A DNA stretch of 5,654 nt from Gammaproteobacteria bacterium (GTDB lineage: Bacteria > Pseudomonadota > Gammaproteobacteria > Steroidobacterales > Steroidobacteraceae). The notes beneath the pieces are model-generated. The model was not told the DNA's origin. It saw only the letters and a list, made by a program, of their open reading frames with translations, and made no database searches. Positions 5,608-5,654 of this stretch are shown here, piece by piece. The position numbers and the translations under genes were made by a program. The DNA lies in the NCBI GenBank assembly GCA_005877965.1, contig VBNP01000208.1, forward strand, positions 1 through 5,654, written 5' to 3'. The first letter of the stretch is position 1; each line of letters begins with the position of its first letter.

Positions 5608-5613
5608 TATAAT
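5608..5613 (+). promoter_or_regulatory. Perfect TATAAT -10 element
   Basis: TATAAT matches the sigma-70 -10 consensus exactly, in DNA that is otherwise very GC-rich. At a 17-nt spacing the -35 position (5585-5590) reads CCGACC, sharing only GAC with TTGACA. The ATG follows after 7 nt, so the predicted transcript start falls on or next to the start codon, which implies a leaderless mRNA. Confidence 0.55.
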
Positions 5614-5620
5614 CCCCCGC

Positions 5621-5654
5621 ATGCCCCGAACGCCTGACGTAACCGTCGCGGCCG
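5621..5654 (+). CDS. Probable NUDIX hydrolase (NudJ type), N-terminus only
   Basis: The frame opens with the ATG at 5621 and reads MPRTPDVTVAA before the window ends. The pattern P-x-VTVAA is how NudJ-type NUDIX phosphatases commonly begin, just before the first strand of the NUDIX fold. In Pseudomonas and relatives a gene of this kind lies close to purB, together with mnmA and hflD, so the location fits. The perfect TATAAT 7 nt upstream supports a real start. No NUDIX box is visible because only 11 residues are inside the window, so the family call is an inference. Confidence 0.5.
   Translation, partial: MPRTPDVTVAA

Noticed and set aside
4816..5622. 268-codon minus-strand frame opposite the DUF7931-like gene
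   Set aside because: The plus frame carries the family pattern, whereas this one is Gly/Arg/Ala-rich and runs through the hairpin block.

Overview
The window is GC-rich, gene-dense chromosomal DNA from a proteobacterium, probably a gammaproteobacterium of the Xanthomonadales/Nevskiales/Steroidobacterales kind. This placement is inferred from the high GC, the E. coli-type PurB, the mixture of housekeeping genes and the short spacers; no rRNA or other taxonomic marker is present. I see no mobile element, CRISPR array, tRNA or rRNA. The content is mainly core metabolism, not an accessory island.

Left part (1-3293), all on the minus strand and read right to left: fumC (class II fumarase), a CoA-pyrophosphatase-type NUDIX hydrolase (nudL-like), mazG (nucleoside triphosphate pyrophosphohydrolase), a small secreted PepSY-domain protein, and the first seven complete codons of a response regulator. 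The fumC and nudL frames are separated by 1 nt if nudL uses its TTG start. nudL and mazG overlap by 8 nt (ATGAGTGA). These three therefore look like one transcription unit. After a 60-nt gap the PepSY gene and the response regulator form a second pair that probably continues leftward into a sensor kinase.

Centre (3294-3374): an 81-bp divergent spacer separates fumC (minus) from purB (plus). It holds a strong 11-bp dyad and a -10-like hexamer so close to the purB ATG that the purB mRNA may be leaderless. FumC and PurB belong to the same fumarase/aspartase superfamily and are linked in metabolism, because both PurB reactions release fumarate, the substrate of FumC.

Right part (3375-5654), plus strand: purB, a 220-nt spacer rich in hairpins, a 198-aa protein resembling the DUF7931 domain that in many gammaproteobacteria is fused behind a GNAT acetyltransferase, and the start of a gene (residues MPRTPDVTVAA) that looks like a second NUDIX hydrolase of the NudJ type. 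A perfect TATAAT lies 7 nt before that last ATG. Purine metabolism (purB), removal of unwanted nucleotides and CoA (mazG, nudL, probably nudJ) and fumarate recycling (fumC) make a coherent neighbourhood. I found no clearly novel biological system. The points most worth checking are the dyad between fumC and purB, the hairpin cluster before the DUF7931 gene, and two candidate leaderless promoters.
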